Source: Chloroflexota bacterium | GTDB taxonomy: Bacteria > Chloroflexota > Anaerolineae > Aggregatilineales > J027 | Assembly: GCA_013112715.1 (NCBI GenBank) | Contig: JABFGB010000002.1 | Span: 62,001 to 126,000 of the forward strand | Length of the DNA: 64,000 nt | Direction of reading: 5' to 3' | Part shown: one piece after another, positions 44,362 through 52,719 of the stretch | How the letters are laid out: each line of letters opens with the position of its first letter | Position numbering within the stretch: the first letter of the stretch is position 1 | Translations under genes and position numbers: made by a program | Notes under the pieces: generated by a model | The model's database searches: none | Told to the model about the DNA's origin: nothing | What the model saw: the letters and a program-made list of their open reading frames with translations, nothing else

Positions 44362-46573
44362 GCTCACGTAATCCTTCTACTATCCGGTCTGGGATGAAGG
44401 GCAGATGGTCGAACCAAATGCCTGTGGCGTCATGAATGGCAGCAGCAATGGCCGGGGCAAGGGGGATAAAAGGCATTTCAGCCATGCCCCGCGCACCCCA
44501 AGGGCCAATCGGCACGGGATTTTCGAGCAAAACGGATTTGACTTCTAGTGGAATGTCATAGACCGTTGGGATGAGGTAGGTAGATAGGAAGGGATTGAGA
44601 ACACGCCCTTCTTTGCTAACCAAGTGCTCCATAATAGCGTAGCCTTGTGCTTGAACTACCGCGCCTTCGACCTGCCCTTCGACCAGTATCCGATTGAGTA
44701 CCTTGCCAACATCATTGGCACAGGTGACACGCATCAGATTGACCATGCCCGTTTCCAAGTCCACCTCAACTTCAGCGACCTCGGCGACATACCCATAGGC
44801 AAAATTGGGCGTGCCATAGCCTGTTTCTTTGTCGAGGGTGGTGGTGGCGGGGGGACGATATTGATAGGTGGCGATAGCCGGACGTTCTTCATCTTGCCAC
44901 TTCTTAAGGGCCAGTTCCGCCGCGCCCCGAATGGCATTGCCTGTCATAAAGGTCATGCGTGAGGCCGATGAACTGCCGGAAGTTTGGGTTTCGGCGGTGT
45001 CGTGCCCAATCAGCCGGACTTTTTCAACCGGAACACCGACTGCCTCGGCTGTCATTTGGACAAAAATCGTGTGGGCACCTTGCCCTACATCCGCTCCGGC
45101 TGCACGGACAATGACTTCTTCAATTACACCAGCCCCACGCAATTCAATGGTGGCCCAATTTTGTTCGGGGAAGCCAAAACTATAGCCGATATTTTTGAAC
45201 CCACAGGCAAAGCCAATGCCGCGTCGTTTATATGATTCATGCGGCTGCGGAGTGATAGATTTTTGCCAGCCCTGCCCGTTGTGTGTCCAAGCGCCACTTT
45301 CGATAGCCCCAGCCTCGATGGTCTGTTGAATAGTGACACCGGGCGGTGGGGGAGTGCCCGTCGTCATGATACTGCCTTCATGGATGACATTCCGCAGCCG
45401 GAAATCCACTGGGTCGAGGCCGAGCGCTTCCGCTAATTTGTTCATCATGCCCTCAGCAGCAAACGCGCCTTGTGGCCCACCAAACCCACGAAACGCCCCG
45501 GTCATGATGTTGTTGGTATAGACGCCGTAGGTATCCACCTGCACAAAGGGGATTTCATAAGGGCCTGTCACCATGAGATGGGCATTACCCATGACCTTAT
45601 TGGTGGTGTAATTGTAGGCACCAGCATCGCCAATCACGGTGGCTTCGGCGGCGACCAACTTGCCATCACGGGTTGCGCCCCATTTGGCCCGAATTTTGAC
45701 GGGGTGGCGCTTGTGGTGATAGAGAATGGATTCTTCCCGACTCCAGATGATTTTGACGGGGCGACCCAACTTCCAAGCAGCCAGTGCAAGGACAATTTGT
45801 ACACTCATGTCCTCACGTCCACCGAACGCGCCGCCAATCGCGGGATAAATGATCCGTACTTGCTCGGGAGGGAGGTTTAGGGCATGGTAAACTTGTTCCT
45901 GATCTTCATGCACCCATTGGCCCGCCACCACCACCGTGACCCGGCCCTGCTCATCTATATAACCGAGACCTGCTTCGGGTTGGAGGTAGGCGTGCTCTTG
46001 ATACCCGGTGGAGAATTCACCTTCTAAGATGACATCCGATTTAACCCAGCCTTCCGACATCGCGCCCTTGCGGATTTTGTAATGCACAATGATGTTATTG
46101 GGTTTGTCGTGATGCAATTGGGGAGCGCCGTCTTGCATAGCGGCTTCTGGGTCAAAGACGGTGGGCAGGTCTTGATATTCAACCTCGATTAGTTGGACGG
46201 CAGCGGCGGCATTTTCTTCGGTATCGGCGACAACAACAGCAACCACATCGGCCAAACAGCGTACCACATCCGCGCCGACGATGGTGCTGCCGGGGCCACA
46301 AATTACAGGCTGGTCTTTCATCACCAAGCCATATTCATTAACGGGCACATCGCGGGCCGTAAATATCCTGACCACACCCGGATAGGCTTCGGCGCGGCGG
46401 GTATCAATCGAGACCACCCGCGCATGGACACGGTCTGAAAATCGCATTTTCATCCATAACTGACCGTCCATATTCAAATCACTTGGATAAGGCGTTTGAC
46501 CTGTCACCTTACCAAAAGCATCAATGCGTTTCATGCTTACGCCAATTGCAGGCATTTGATTATTATCCGACAC
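44339..46573 (-). CDS. Molybdenum hydroxylase large subunit (XdhA/CoxL family)
   Basis: A 744-residue molybdopterin-binding subunit. Motifs in order: KRIDAFGKVTG, GAFGGRED (conserved domain-3 loop), GAFRGFGGPQ in place of the CoxL AYRCSFR loop, so not a CO dehydrogenase, and DVGQGAHTIF. GPWGARGMAEMP carries the active-site Glu (GMAE). It is a xanthine-dehydrogenase-like enzyme that likely hydroxylates a purine or aromatic heterocycle. The start is GTG at 46573, with an ATG six codons later. It follows a small membrane protein gene by 21 nt and is overlapped by yqeB. The electron-transfer subunits are on the fused protein at 47071. Confidence 0.9.
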   Translation of the reverse strand: MSDNNQMPAIGVSMKRIDAFGKVTGQTPYPSDLNMDGQLWMKMRFSDRVHARVVSIDTRRAEAYPGVVRIFTARDVPVNEYGLVMKDQPVICGPGSTIVGADVVRCLADVVAVVVADTEENAAAAVQLIEVEYQDLPTVFDPEAAMQDGAPQLHHDKPNNIIVHYKIRKGAMSEGWVKSDVILEGEFSTGYQEHAYLQPEAGLGYIDEQGRVTVVVAGQWVHEDQEQVYHALNLPPEQVRIIYPAIGGAFGGREDMSVQIVLALAAWKLGRPVKIIWSREESILYHHKRHPVKIRAKWGATRDGKLVAAEATVIGDAGAYNYTTNKVMGNAHLMVTGPYEIPFVQVDTYGVYTNNIMTGAFRGFGGPQGAFAAEGMMNKLAEALGLDPVDFRLRNVIHEGSIMTTGTPPPPGVTIQQTIEAGAIESGAWTHNGQGWQKSITPQPHESYKRRGIGFACGFKNIGYSFGFPEQNWATIELRGAGVIEEVIVRAAGADVGQGAHTIFVQMTAEAVGVPVEKVRLIGHDTAETQTSGSSSASRMTFMTGNAIRGAAELALKKWQDEERPAIATYQYRPPATTTLDKETGYGTPNFAYGYVAEVAEVEVDLETGMVNLMRVTCANDVGKVLNRILVEGQVEGAVVQAQGYAIMEHLVSKEGRVLNPFLSTYLIPTVYDIPLEVKSVLLENPVPIGPWGARGMAEMPFIPLAPAIAAAIHDATGIWFDHLPFIPDRIVEGLREHGLGALV

Positions 46574-46594
46574 GGTTTTCTGCCTTCAAGATGC

Positions 46595-47074
46595 TTAACC
46601 TTGACCACGTTTCCGCATTTCGCGGTCTTGAATCTCTTTAAGCCGTTTGACCTCTTTGATTTTTTGCTGGCGGATTTTGTCGCGTTTTTTCTCATATTTG
46701 CGGATAGCCTTTGGGTCATTGGTGGTTGGGGGTAACACAGCCTCTTCTTTACGGCTGAAATCACCTCCGAGGGCGGCGGCAACAATCATAAAAGAGATAG
46801 CCAGCAAGACGATGGATAGAAAAACGGCGGCGGCAACATCCACTCGGCTGTAGCTATTGCCAGCAAACTTAAAGAGTTCATTTTGTTTTAATTCGGCTTC
46901 CAACACCCGTTGGTTAAAATCTTCATTCCGCTCTTTACCCTCGTTTACAATCAACGGCGCAGCGAGGAATGAAATCGCTATGATGGAGAGCACGAGTACG
47001 AAAGCCAAAACTGGGATAAGCTGGCTTCGCTTTTTTAGTTTTTCTTTTTCGGCTTCACGACGGGCGACACTCAT
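46595..47074 (-). CDS. Two-pass basic membrane protein within the hydroxylase operon
   Basis: A 159-residue protein. A basic N terminus (ARREAEKEKLKKRSQ) precedes membrane segments at about 20-43 and 80-105, separated by an acidic, charged stretch (EGKERNEDFNQRVLE). The C-terminal 50 residues are strongly basic and helical (KKRDKIRQQKIKEVKRLKE). The ATG overlaps the stop of the FAD/2Fe-2S gene (ATGA), so it is translationally coupled. Molybdenum hydroxylase operons do not usually contain such a gene. A role as membrane anchor or as a simple inserted gene are both possible. No family recognised. Confidence 0.65.
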   Translation of the reverse strand: MSVARREAEKEKLKKRSQLIPVLAFVLVLSIIAISFLAAPLIVNEGKERNEDFNQRVLEAELKQNELFKFAGNSYSRVDVAAAVFLSIVLLAISFMIVAAALGGDFSRKEEAVLPPTTNDPKAIRKYEKKRDKIRQQKIKEVKRLKEIQDREMRKRGQG

Positions 47075-48513
47075 GGGCTGACTTGCTCCTTCTGTTGTGC
47101 TATTTCGCTTGCAAGTTCAAAAGCATCAATGATTTTATAGTAGCCAGTACAACGACACAGATTACCCGAAATACTTTGGGCAATTTGTTCGCGGGTGGGG
47201 TGGGGATGCTCCTCCAACAATTTCGCACCGGACATTAGAAACCCGGGAGTGCAAAATCCACATTGCACACCACCCGTCTCTATAAAGGCTTGCTGAATCG
47301 GGTGCAGGGCAGTCTCTTTGGCTAATCCCTCCACGGTTGCGATGTCCGCTCCGTGTGCGCGGGGGGCAGGCACCATACACGCCATAACCGCGACCCCATC
47401 CAGATAAATGGTACATGCACCGCATTCCCCTTCGGCACAGCCTTCTTTCGTACCCGTTAAGTGAATATCATCACGCAAAAATCGCAACAGGGTCTTATTG
47501 GACGCGCCTGTTACCGTATGTTTTTCGCCGTTGACCGTCGTCACAATGGTGTCGCTGGCATCATCCTCGTGGCGAACGGAAGCGGGCAGGGGAGAATGCT
47601 GTGCGATGTGATTTGTGCCCCACAGCATCGTCGGATTTTCAGGCCAATGGGCACGTTCTTGATGATCTCGTAACATTCGTAGAGCACGTGCTGTCAGCAC
47701 CTTGACCATCTCAGTGCGATAGGCAGCGGTGGCGCGAACATCGCTAATCGGCTGGGGGGTTGCCGCCGAAAGTTTAGCTGCTTCGGCAATCGTGGCATCT
47801 GTTAGAGAGCGTCCCTGCAAATACTGTTCGGCATCCGGTACGCGGATAATGGTTGGGGCAACACTGCCGAGGGTGATTCGCGCATGGGTAAGCTGATCCC
47901 CATCAAAGCCGAGAATCACCGCGATATTGACGACGGAGATGGCTTGGGCGCGGCGTAGACCTAATTTCAAGAACACGCCCCGTTCATTTTTTGCCATCGG
48001 CTTGAAGCGAATGGCGGTGAGCAGTTCATCTGGTTGCATGGCGGTTTTGCGCACGCCCTTATAAAAGTCGGCAAAACTCAGGGTGCGCATACCAGCAGTC
48101 GAAGCGAGTGTGACCGACCCATCTAAAGCCCAAAGTGGCGTAATCGTATCATTGGCAGGGCTGGCGGTAATGAGATTGCCCGCGACGGTGGCTCGATTAC
48201 GAATTTGCGGCGCACCGACCTCCCAACAGGCTTGCGCCAATGGAAAGGCCTGCTGCACAATCAAATCACTGGCGACGACCTGATTATGCGTGACCAGTGG
48301 GCCAAGCTGAATAGATTGCCCGTCGAGCATAATGGTGTCGAGACCCTGCAAACGGGTAATATCTATCAACGTTTCAAGGTTAGGCCGCTGATTACGCTCA
48401 ATCTCGATCAAAATATCGGTTGCGCCAGCGACAATCCGCGCACTTTCACGGTGCTGGGCCAACAACGTCAATGCTTCGTCCAAATGGGTTACACTAAAAT
48501 AGTTTTTCCACAT
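47071..48513 (-). CDS. Fused FAD-binding and 2Fe-2S subunits of a molybdenum hydroxylase
   Basis: A 480-residue fusion. Residues 1-290 are the FAD domain (CoxM/XdhB type): VTHLDEALTLLAQ, VAGATDILIE, and GAPQIRNRATVAGNLITASPAND for flavin pyrophosphate. The C-terminal 165 residues are the CoxS/XdhC-type iron-sulfur part with CAEGECGACTIYL for the first cluster and CGFCTPGF plus CRCTGYY for the second. The order FAD then iron-sulfur is the reverse of xanthine dehydrogenase and these are usually two genes. The ATG at 48513 with AGGA upstream is well placed; the open frame to 48663 crosses the divergent promoter. It is the first gene of the operon. Confidence 0.9.
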   Translation of the reverse strand: MWKNYFSVTHLDEALTLLAQHRESARIVAGATDILIEIERNQRPNLETLIDITRLQGLDTIMLDGQSIQLGPLVTHNQVVASDLIVQQAFPLAQACWEVGAPQIRNRATVAGNLITASPANDTITPLWALDGSVTLASTAGMRTLSFADFYKGVRKTAMQPDELLTAIRFKPMAKNERGVFLKLGLRRAQAISVVNIAVILGFDGDQLTHARITLGSVAPTIIRVPDAEQYLQGRSLTDATIAEAAKLSAATPQPISDVRATAAYRTEMVKVLTARALRMLRDHQERAHWPENPTMLWGTNHIAQHSPLPASVRHEDDASDTIVTTVNGEKHTVTGASNKTLLRFLRDDIHLTGTKEGCAEGECGACTIYLDGVAVMACMVPAPRAHGADIATVEGLAKETALHPIQQAFIETGGVQCGFCTPGFLMSGAKLLEEHPHPTREQIAQSISGNLCRCTGYYKIIDAFELASEIAQQKEQVSP

Positions 48514-48533
48514 GAAATTTCCTGCCGTAGAAG

Positions 48534-48547
48534 GTCGCAAATGCGAC
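48534..48547. promoter_or_regulatory. Palindrome upstream of the hydroxylase operon
   Basis: GTCGCA-AA-TGCGAC is a perfect 6+6 bp inverted repeat 21 nt before the hydroxylase operon start. TGCGACAA recurs 40 bp away at 48582-48589, so a regulator may bind both. Function inferred. Confidence 0.4.
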
Positions 48548-48591
48548 AAGTACGCTAATGGTAGCACATCCGGCGACCTGTTGCGACAAAA

Positions 48592-48640
48592 TTTATCCGT
48601 TTTTACGAGAGGCCGTATTCCATTATAATCAACGGATAAA
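48592..48640 (+). promoter_or_regulatory. Promoter flanked by a 10-bp inverted repeat, before the PrsW-CNBD gene
   Basis: TTTACG (48602-48607), a 16-bp spacer and a perfect TATAAT (48624-48629) form the promoter. TTTATCCGTT (48592-48601) and AACGGATAAA (48631-48640) are perfect inverted copies just outside the -35 and over the start site. This looks like a repressor or looping operator. Confidence 0.55.
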
Positions 48641-48661
48641 ACCCTATCTCGAAAGCGCAAC

Positions 48662-50476
48662 ATGGATTTTTCAACCCTGATCGCTCATGTAATTACGATT
48701 GCGATACCTACCCTAACTATCTACCTCTTTTATGCGTTTGACCTTTATGGAACGGGACGAATCAGCACGGTATTGGTGAGTTTTGGTTGGGGAGCAATTG
48801 GGGCATTTGGCATCGCCAACCTGACCTATGAACTGGTATTTGGGGGTGTCGAATTTGAAACGCTGACCACGTGGGCGGCCCCCACACTTGAAGAACTGCT
48901 TAAATCGGCGGTGTTGATTTACCTTGTCTATCAACCACGCTTCCGCTACATTGTAGATGGCACCGTCTATGGAATCGCCGTTGGGATAGGCTTTGCGATG
49001 TCGGAAACCATCTTGATTTATCTGCCCAATGCGGGTGATGCAGCGCTTTCGACTGCGATCAGCCGGGTGCTTTCGACCTCGTTAATGCACGCCACCGCCA
49101 GCGCAATGGTCGGGATTCTATTTGGACGTTATCGGCGGGCGACCTCGCAGAATAAACGCATCTTCCCCATTGTGGGCATCTTGCTTGCTATTGGGGTTCA
49201 TACTATTTACAACGCGGGTCTCATCCAAATCGAAGATTACAGCGATGGGCGATTTTTGCTGCTGTTTGCCATTACGTTGGGTTTTTCGGGCAGTGCCTTC
49301 ATTGCATTTGTGATGAATCAGGGTCTTCAAGAAGAAAAACGCCGCTTTGAACAGACTCTCGGCTTGGAGGTGGGGGTATCGGCGGGTGAACGCAAGGCCG
49401 TTCAACGTCTTGGTGGAAATGGTATCGAGCAGATTTTGGGCGAGATGAAGGAGTTTTTTGGGCAGGAAAACATCACCCTCATTCGCCGTCTACTGGTGGT
49501 GCAAGCCAATATCGGGATTTTGCAGAATAACCTGAAAAGCCAAGTCAGTGATCGCTTGAAACGGGCATGGCAGGAGGAAATCGCCGAATATCAGCGCGAA
49601 AATGACGAAATCCGTACCCAGTTGGGTGTGTATGTCACCAGTTTTATGCGTCGAGTGTTTCCTGCCGAAGATCAGACCCTTTGGGATACGGTCAACGCTG
49701 AATTGGCCGATTATGACCCGACGCTGGTACATACCTTTGATATGTTTATGCGTGTTTCCGAATTGGCGGAGACGTTTACGGTGGAGCAGCTATCGGCGAT
49801 GGCCGAGCGTCTGAGCCATATGGAAATTTTCAGGAATGTGTCGCTGACTAATTTGGAAAATCTGTGTCGGGCGATTGTGGTTGAAAATTATCCTGATGGC
49901 GCAGTTATTTTCGATCAGGGCGCGACGGGCGATTCCATGTATATGATCGAAGACGGCAACATCAATGCCTATGTGACCTCTCACCGTGATGGTGAAGACA
50001 AGTTCTTGCGGACGTTCCGGGCAGGCGACGTGGTGGGCGAGTTTTCCTTGCTGGATGGGCAACCCCGTTCGGCGCGTGCCCTTGCGGTGGGAGAGGTCAA
50101 AGTCTTGGTGTTAAAGCGCCAGGCGTTTATGATGTTTATGCAAAGCCGTCCCCAAGTCGTCCTAGCCATGCTGCAATATCTCGCTGAAAAACTACGCTAT
50201 ACTACGGCTTCTGTTGAGGCCAGCACCAGTTGGGCTACCCGCATCGCACAGGGCAATTATGATGAACCTTATTTGTTTAACCCGCCTGCCACCACCATCA
50301 CCATTCCCGATGAACTACCCCCTGCTTTAGAACCACATGAACTTTCGGCAGACACCCCTGAAATTATCGGCACTTTGTTAGTACGGGCGGCGGGTGCCCT
50401 CAAAGAACGGGAACGCCTCTTGCGGAAGCGCATTAGTGATACATGGAAGCGTGTCACCATCAGCGAAAAGTCGTGA
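48662..50476 (+). CDS. PrsW intramembrane protease fused to cyclic-nucleotide-binding domain
   Basis: A 604-residue membrane protein. Residues of about 1-225 form a PrsW/Abi-type core: PTLEELLK with E77-E78, MSET with E115, H143 in SLMHATA and H180 in VHTIYN, the expected catalytic acidic and histidine residues of PrsW glutamic-type proteases. A charged helical linker (about 225-385) leads to a CNBD of the CAP family (about 385-510) whose phosphate-binding cassette VGEFSLLDGQPRSA keeps Glu (E460) and Arg (R469), so ligand binding is plausible. PrsW cleaves anti-sigma factors in Bacillus; here cAMP or cGMP could gate proteolysis. An arginine-rich C-terminal tail ends at 604. It has its own promoter with an inverted-repeat operator. 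Confidence 0.87.
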   Translation: MDFSTLIAHVITIAIPTLTIYLFYAFDLYGTGRISTVLVSFGWGAIGAFGIANLTYELVFGGVEFETLTTWAAPTLEELLKSAVLIYLVYQPRFRYIVDGTVYGIAVGIGFAMSETILIYLPNAGDAALSTAISRVLSTSLMHATASAMVGILFGRYRRATSQNKRIFPIVGILLAIGVHTIYNAGLIQIEDYSDGRFLLLFAITLGFSGSAFIAFVMNQGLQEEKRRFEQTLGLEVGVSAGERKAVQRLGGNGIEQILGEMKEFFGQENITLIRRLLVVQANIGILQNNLKSQVSDRLKRAWQEEIAEYQRENDEIRTQLGVYVTSFMRRVFPAEDQTLWDTVNAELADYDPTLVHTFDMFMRVSELAETFTVEQLSAMAERLSHMEIFRNVSLTNLENLCRAIVVENYPDGAVIFDQGATGDSMYMIEDGNINAYVTSHRDGEDKFLRTFRAGDVVGEFSLLDGQPRSARALAVGEVKVLVLKRQAFMMFMQSRPQVVLAMLQYLAEKLRYTTASVEASTSWATRIAQGNYDEPYLFNPPATTITIPDELPPALEPHELSADTPEIIGTLLVRAAGALKERERLLRKRISDTWKRVTISEKS

Positions 50477-50494
50477 AATTATCCTGATACGGCA

Positions 50495-51688
50495 TCACAC
50501 CTTCACAATAATCGGCTCGGTTTGCGGTTTGGCAAGCCATTCCATGCCCTTTTCAGTCACAATCACATCTTCTTCCAGTGCTACGAGACCATAGTGCGGC
50601 ACTTGGACACCGAGTTCGAGGGTATAGGCATTGCCCACTTCGAGCAGGCCCATTGGACTCTGTCCATATTTTTCCCACATCGGCCCTAACAAAGTGGAAC
50701 CGTCATGTACGGTGCGGCCAATTTGATGTCCGGTGGCGTGCAAAAATTCGGGATAGCCGCTCTGGATAATGTGCTGACGGGCGGCGGTGTCCACTGCGTT
50801 GCCTGTTACCCCCGGTTGCATGACAGCGGCGGCGGCTTGAATCGCGCCACTGACGACCTTAAACCCGTCCAAAATCGGTTGGGGCACATTGGTTTCGCTG
50901 GCAGGTTGCAAATACCACACCCGCTGCATATCGGAGACGTAATCTTCAAAATAGACCCCCAAATCTACATGAACCAACTGACCCGCCTGTGAAACATATT
51001 TTTCGGAGGGTGCGGCATGTCCAATAGGCGAATCCGGGCCACAGTTCACAATCGGGCAATATTGGGGTTCCCACGCCGGGGTAAGACCGCGTTTGTTCAT
51101 TTCGGCATGGATAAACGCAGCAATTTCCCTTTCGTGCAGACCGGGGCGGAGATAGCCGGTGATTTGGTCAATGATTTCTTCGGTGAGTTTGACGGCTTGG
51201 CGAATGCGGGCGATTTCGGTGGCAGATTTGCGACCCCGCAGCGAATTCAAAATGCTCTCGGCGGAGATCAATTCATAGGGTGTGCCTTGTAGATAACGCT
51301 TCAAAATGAGATACATCCCGTGCGAAAGGCCATCGGCTGCCGAATCGTTTTCGGAATAATTAAGGGCGATCTGGCGGGGATTGAGCCGCTTCAAAATCCG
51401 CTGTAATTCGGGCTGGATACTCTGGTCGTAGCCGATAATTTCCGTAAAGCCGCCTATACGCTCAACATTTTCAGCATCATAGCGCCCCACGATGGCGATC
51501 TTTTCGCCGCTGCGGGTAATAACAAAGGCCGACTGCCACGTCAAATTCATGCCCACAATAAGGCCAAGCGCTGGGTCAGCATTGTGGGATGTTTCACGTA
51601 CAAAGGTCATCCAAGCATCTATTTGTTTTTCTTGGAGAATCCCGACTGCCTGATTTAATTTTTCAAGCTGAATGCTAAAATGGGTCAT
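50495..51688 (-). CDS. M24-family Xaa-Pro-type aminopeptidase
   Basis: A 397-residue enzyme with a creatinase-like N-terminal domain (about 1-165) and a pita-bread catalytic domain. The metal ligands are present: Asp in HVDLGVYFED and SDMQRVW, His in LHATGHQIGR, Glu in TLELGVQVP and VALEED. An extra acidic/aromatic insertion GIVEWEP-like (TPAWEPQYCPIVNCG) lines the site. The ATG at 51688 is chosen as the first with conserved sequence; the frame is open to 51736 without support. Substrate may be proline dipeptides, but creatinase-type activity cannot be excluded. It is divergent from the PIG-L gene. Confidence 0.87.
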   Translation of the reverse strand: MTHFSIQLEKLNQAVGILQEKQIDAWMTFVRETSHNADPALGLIVGMNLTWQSAFVITRSGEKIAIVGRYDAENVERIGGFTEIIGYDQSIQPELQRILKRLNPRQIALNYSENDSAADGLSHGMYLILKRYLQGTPYELISAESILNSLRGRKSATEIARIRQAVKLTEEIIDQITGYLRPGLHEREIAAFIHAEMNKRGLTPAWEPQYCPIVNCGPDSPIGHAAPSEKYVSQAGQLVHVDLGVYFEDYVSDMQRVWYLQPASETNVPQPILDGFKVVSGAIQAAAAVMQPGVTGNAVDTAARQHIIQSGYPEFLHATGHQIGRTVHDGSTLLGPMWEKYGQSPMGLLEVGNAYTLELGVQVPHYGLVALEEDVIVTEKGMEWLAKPQTEPIIVKV

Positions 51689-51757
51689 TCTGCTATCATC
51701 CTTCGATGTTGATTTGGAACGGCGCAAGTATACCATTATTCACCGAGGTTAAGTGAT

Positions 51758-52600
51758 ATGACTGGGAAGCGAATGCTGCTCTCTTTTGCCCATCCTGATG
51801 ATGAAACGTTTGGCATGGGGGGCGTGATTGCCAAGTATGCCCAAGCGGGTGTTGAAATTTCCTTGATTTGTTCCACTGACGGGGATCGCGGAACGATTCC
51901 ATCTGAATTTTTGGAAAAGCACGGTTCGGTTGGAGCGGTGCGTGTTGCCGAGTTGGAGTGTGCCGCGCAGAAATTAGGGATTCAGCGTTTATTCCGCTTT
52001 GGCTACAGCGACAGTGGCATGATGGGAACCGATAACAATCATCACCCCGAATGTCTGTGGCAGGCAAAGGAAGAAGAGGTTGTTGAAAAGATTGTAGCGG
52101 TCATTCGAGAGGTCAAGCCGCAGGTCGTGGTCACGTTTGATGAATATGGCGGTTATGGACACCCTGATCATATTGTCATGTGCCGAACGACGACCAAAGC
52201 CTTTTTTGCAGCGGGCGACGCGGCTCAATATCCCGAAGCTGGCCCAGTCTATACACCCCAAAAACTTTATTACATGCCCGCCAAAAAACTGATGATTTCA
52301 CTTGGAATTCTCCGCTCCTTTGCCCAACGCCAAAACCCACGCAAAATTGGTGCAAACCGGGACCTTGATTTGATCGCTATCTATCAAAATGTCCCAACCA
52401 CTCATACGACAATAGAGGTGGGGGATTTTTTGGATATTTGGGATGAGGCCAACCGATGCCATGCCAGTCAATGGCAAGCCCCACCTATGCGGAAATGGCT
52501 GCGACGCCGCTTGTTTGCCACTCAGCATTTTGTGCGGGTGTCGCCCAAAGCCGCTCGATGGGGACGACGCGAGACCGACTTCTTCGCAGGAGTTCAGTAA
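51758..52600 (+). CDS. PIG-L/LmbE-family deacetylase
   Basis: A 280-residue protein of the GlcNAc deacetylase family. The zinc motif AHPDDE is at 11-16 and the third ligand is in YGHPDHI. Known members deacetylate N-acetylglucosamine on inositol, mycothiol precursors, bacillithiol precursors or chitin oligosaccharides. GAGG lies 9 nt before the ATG. It is upstream of a peptide-type ABC transporter and a GH3 glycosidase, both candidates for N-acetylglucosamine-containing substrates, which supports an amino-sugar role here. The C-terminal 80 residues (from FAQRQNPRK) are less conserved. Confidence 0.88.
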   Translation: MTGKRMLLSFAHPDDETFGMGGVIAKYAQAGVEISLICSTDGDRGTIPSEFLEKHGSVGAVRVAELECAAQKLGIQRLFRFGYSDSGMMGTDNNHHPECLWQAKEEEVVEKIVAVIREVKPQVVVTFDEYGGYGHPDHIVMCRTTTKAFFAAGDAAQYPEAGPVYTPQKLYYMPAKKLMISLGILRSFAQRQNPRKIGANRDLDLIAIYQNVPTTHTTIEVGDFLDIWDEANRCHASQWQAPPMRKWLRRRLFATQHFVRVSPKAARWGRRETDFFAGVQ

Positions 52601-52646
52601 TAGCCTCACACGATTTATGAGAAATTTTGCGGTTCTGAAAAGGGAT

Positions 52647-52687
52647 TGGTATAGTTGGAGTAAGGTGGACTAGTCCACCCTATACCA
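52647..52687. promoter_or_regulatory. Operator-like palindrome cluster before the ABC transporter
   Basis: A perfect 16-bp palindrome GGTGGACTAGTCCACC (52664-52679) resembles the GTGGTCTAGACCAC-type dre operators of DasR/NagR GntR-HutC regulators, differing at two symmetrical inner bases. TGGTATAG (52647-52654) and CTATACCA (52680-52687) flank it as inverted half-sites. A HutC-type GntR gene lies in the same cluster at 59173. The SBP gene starts 33 nt after the outer arm. Confidence 0.65.
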
Positions 52688-52719
52688 CTCACACCTAAAT
52701 TTTTTAGGAGAACCACAGC

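Noticed and set aside
44339-46573. CO dehydrogenase large subunit
   Set aside because: The AYRCSFR loop of form I CO dehydrogenase is replaced by GAFRGFGGPQ, so a xanthine-dehydrogenase-like enzyme is favoured.
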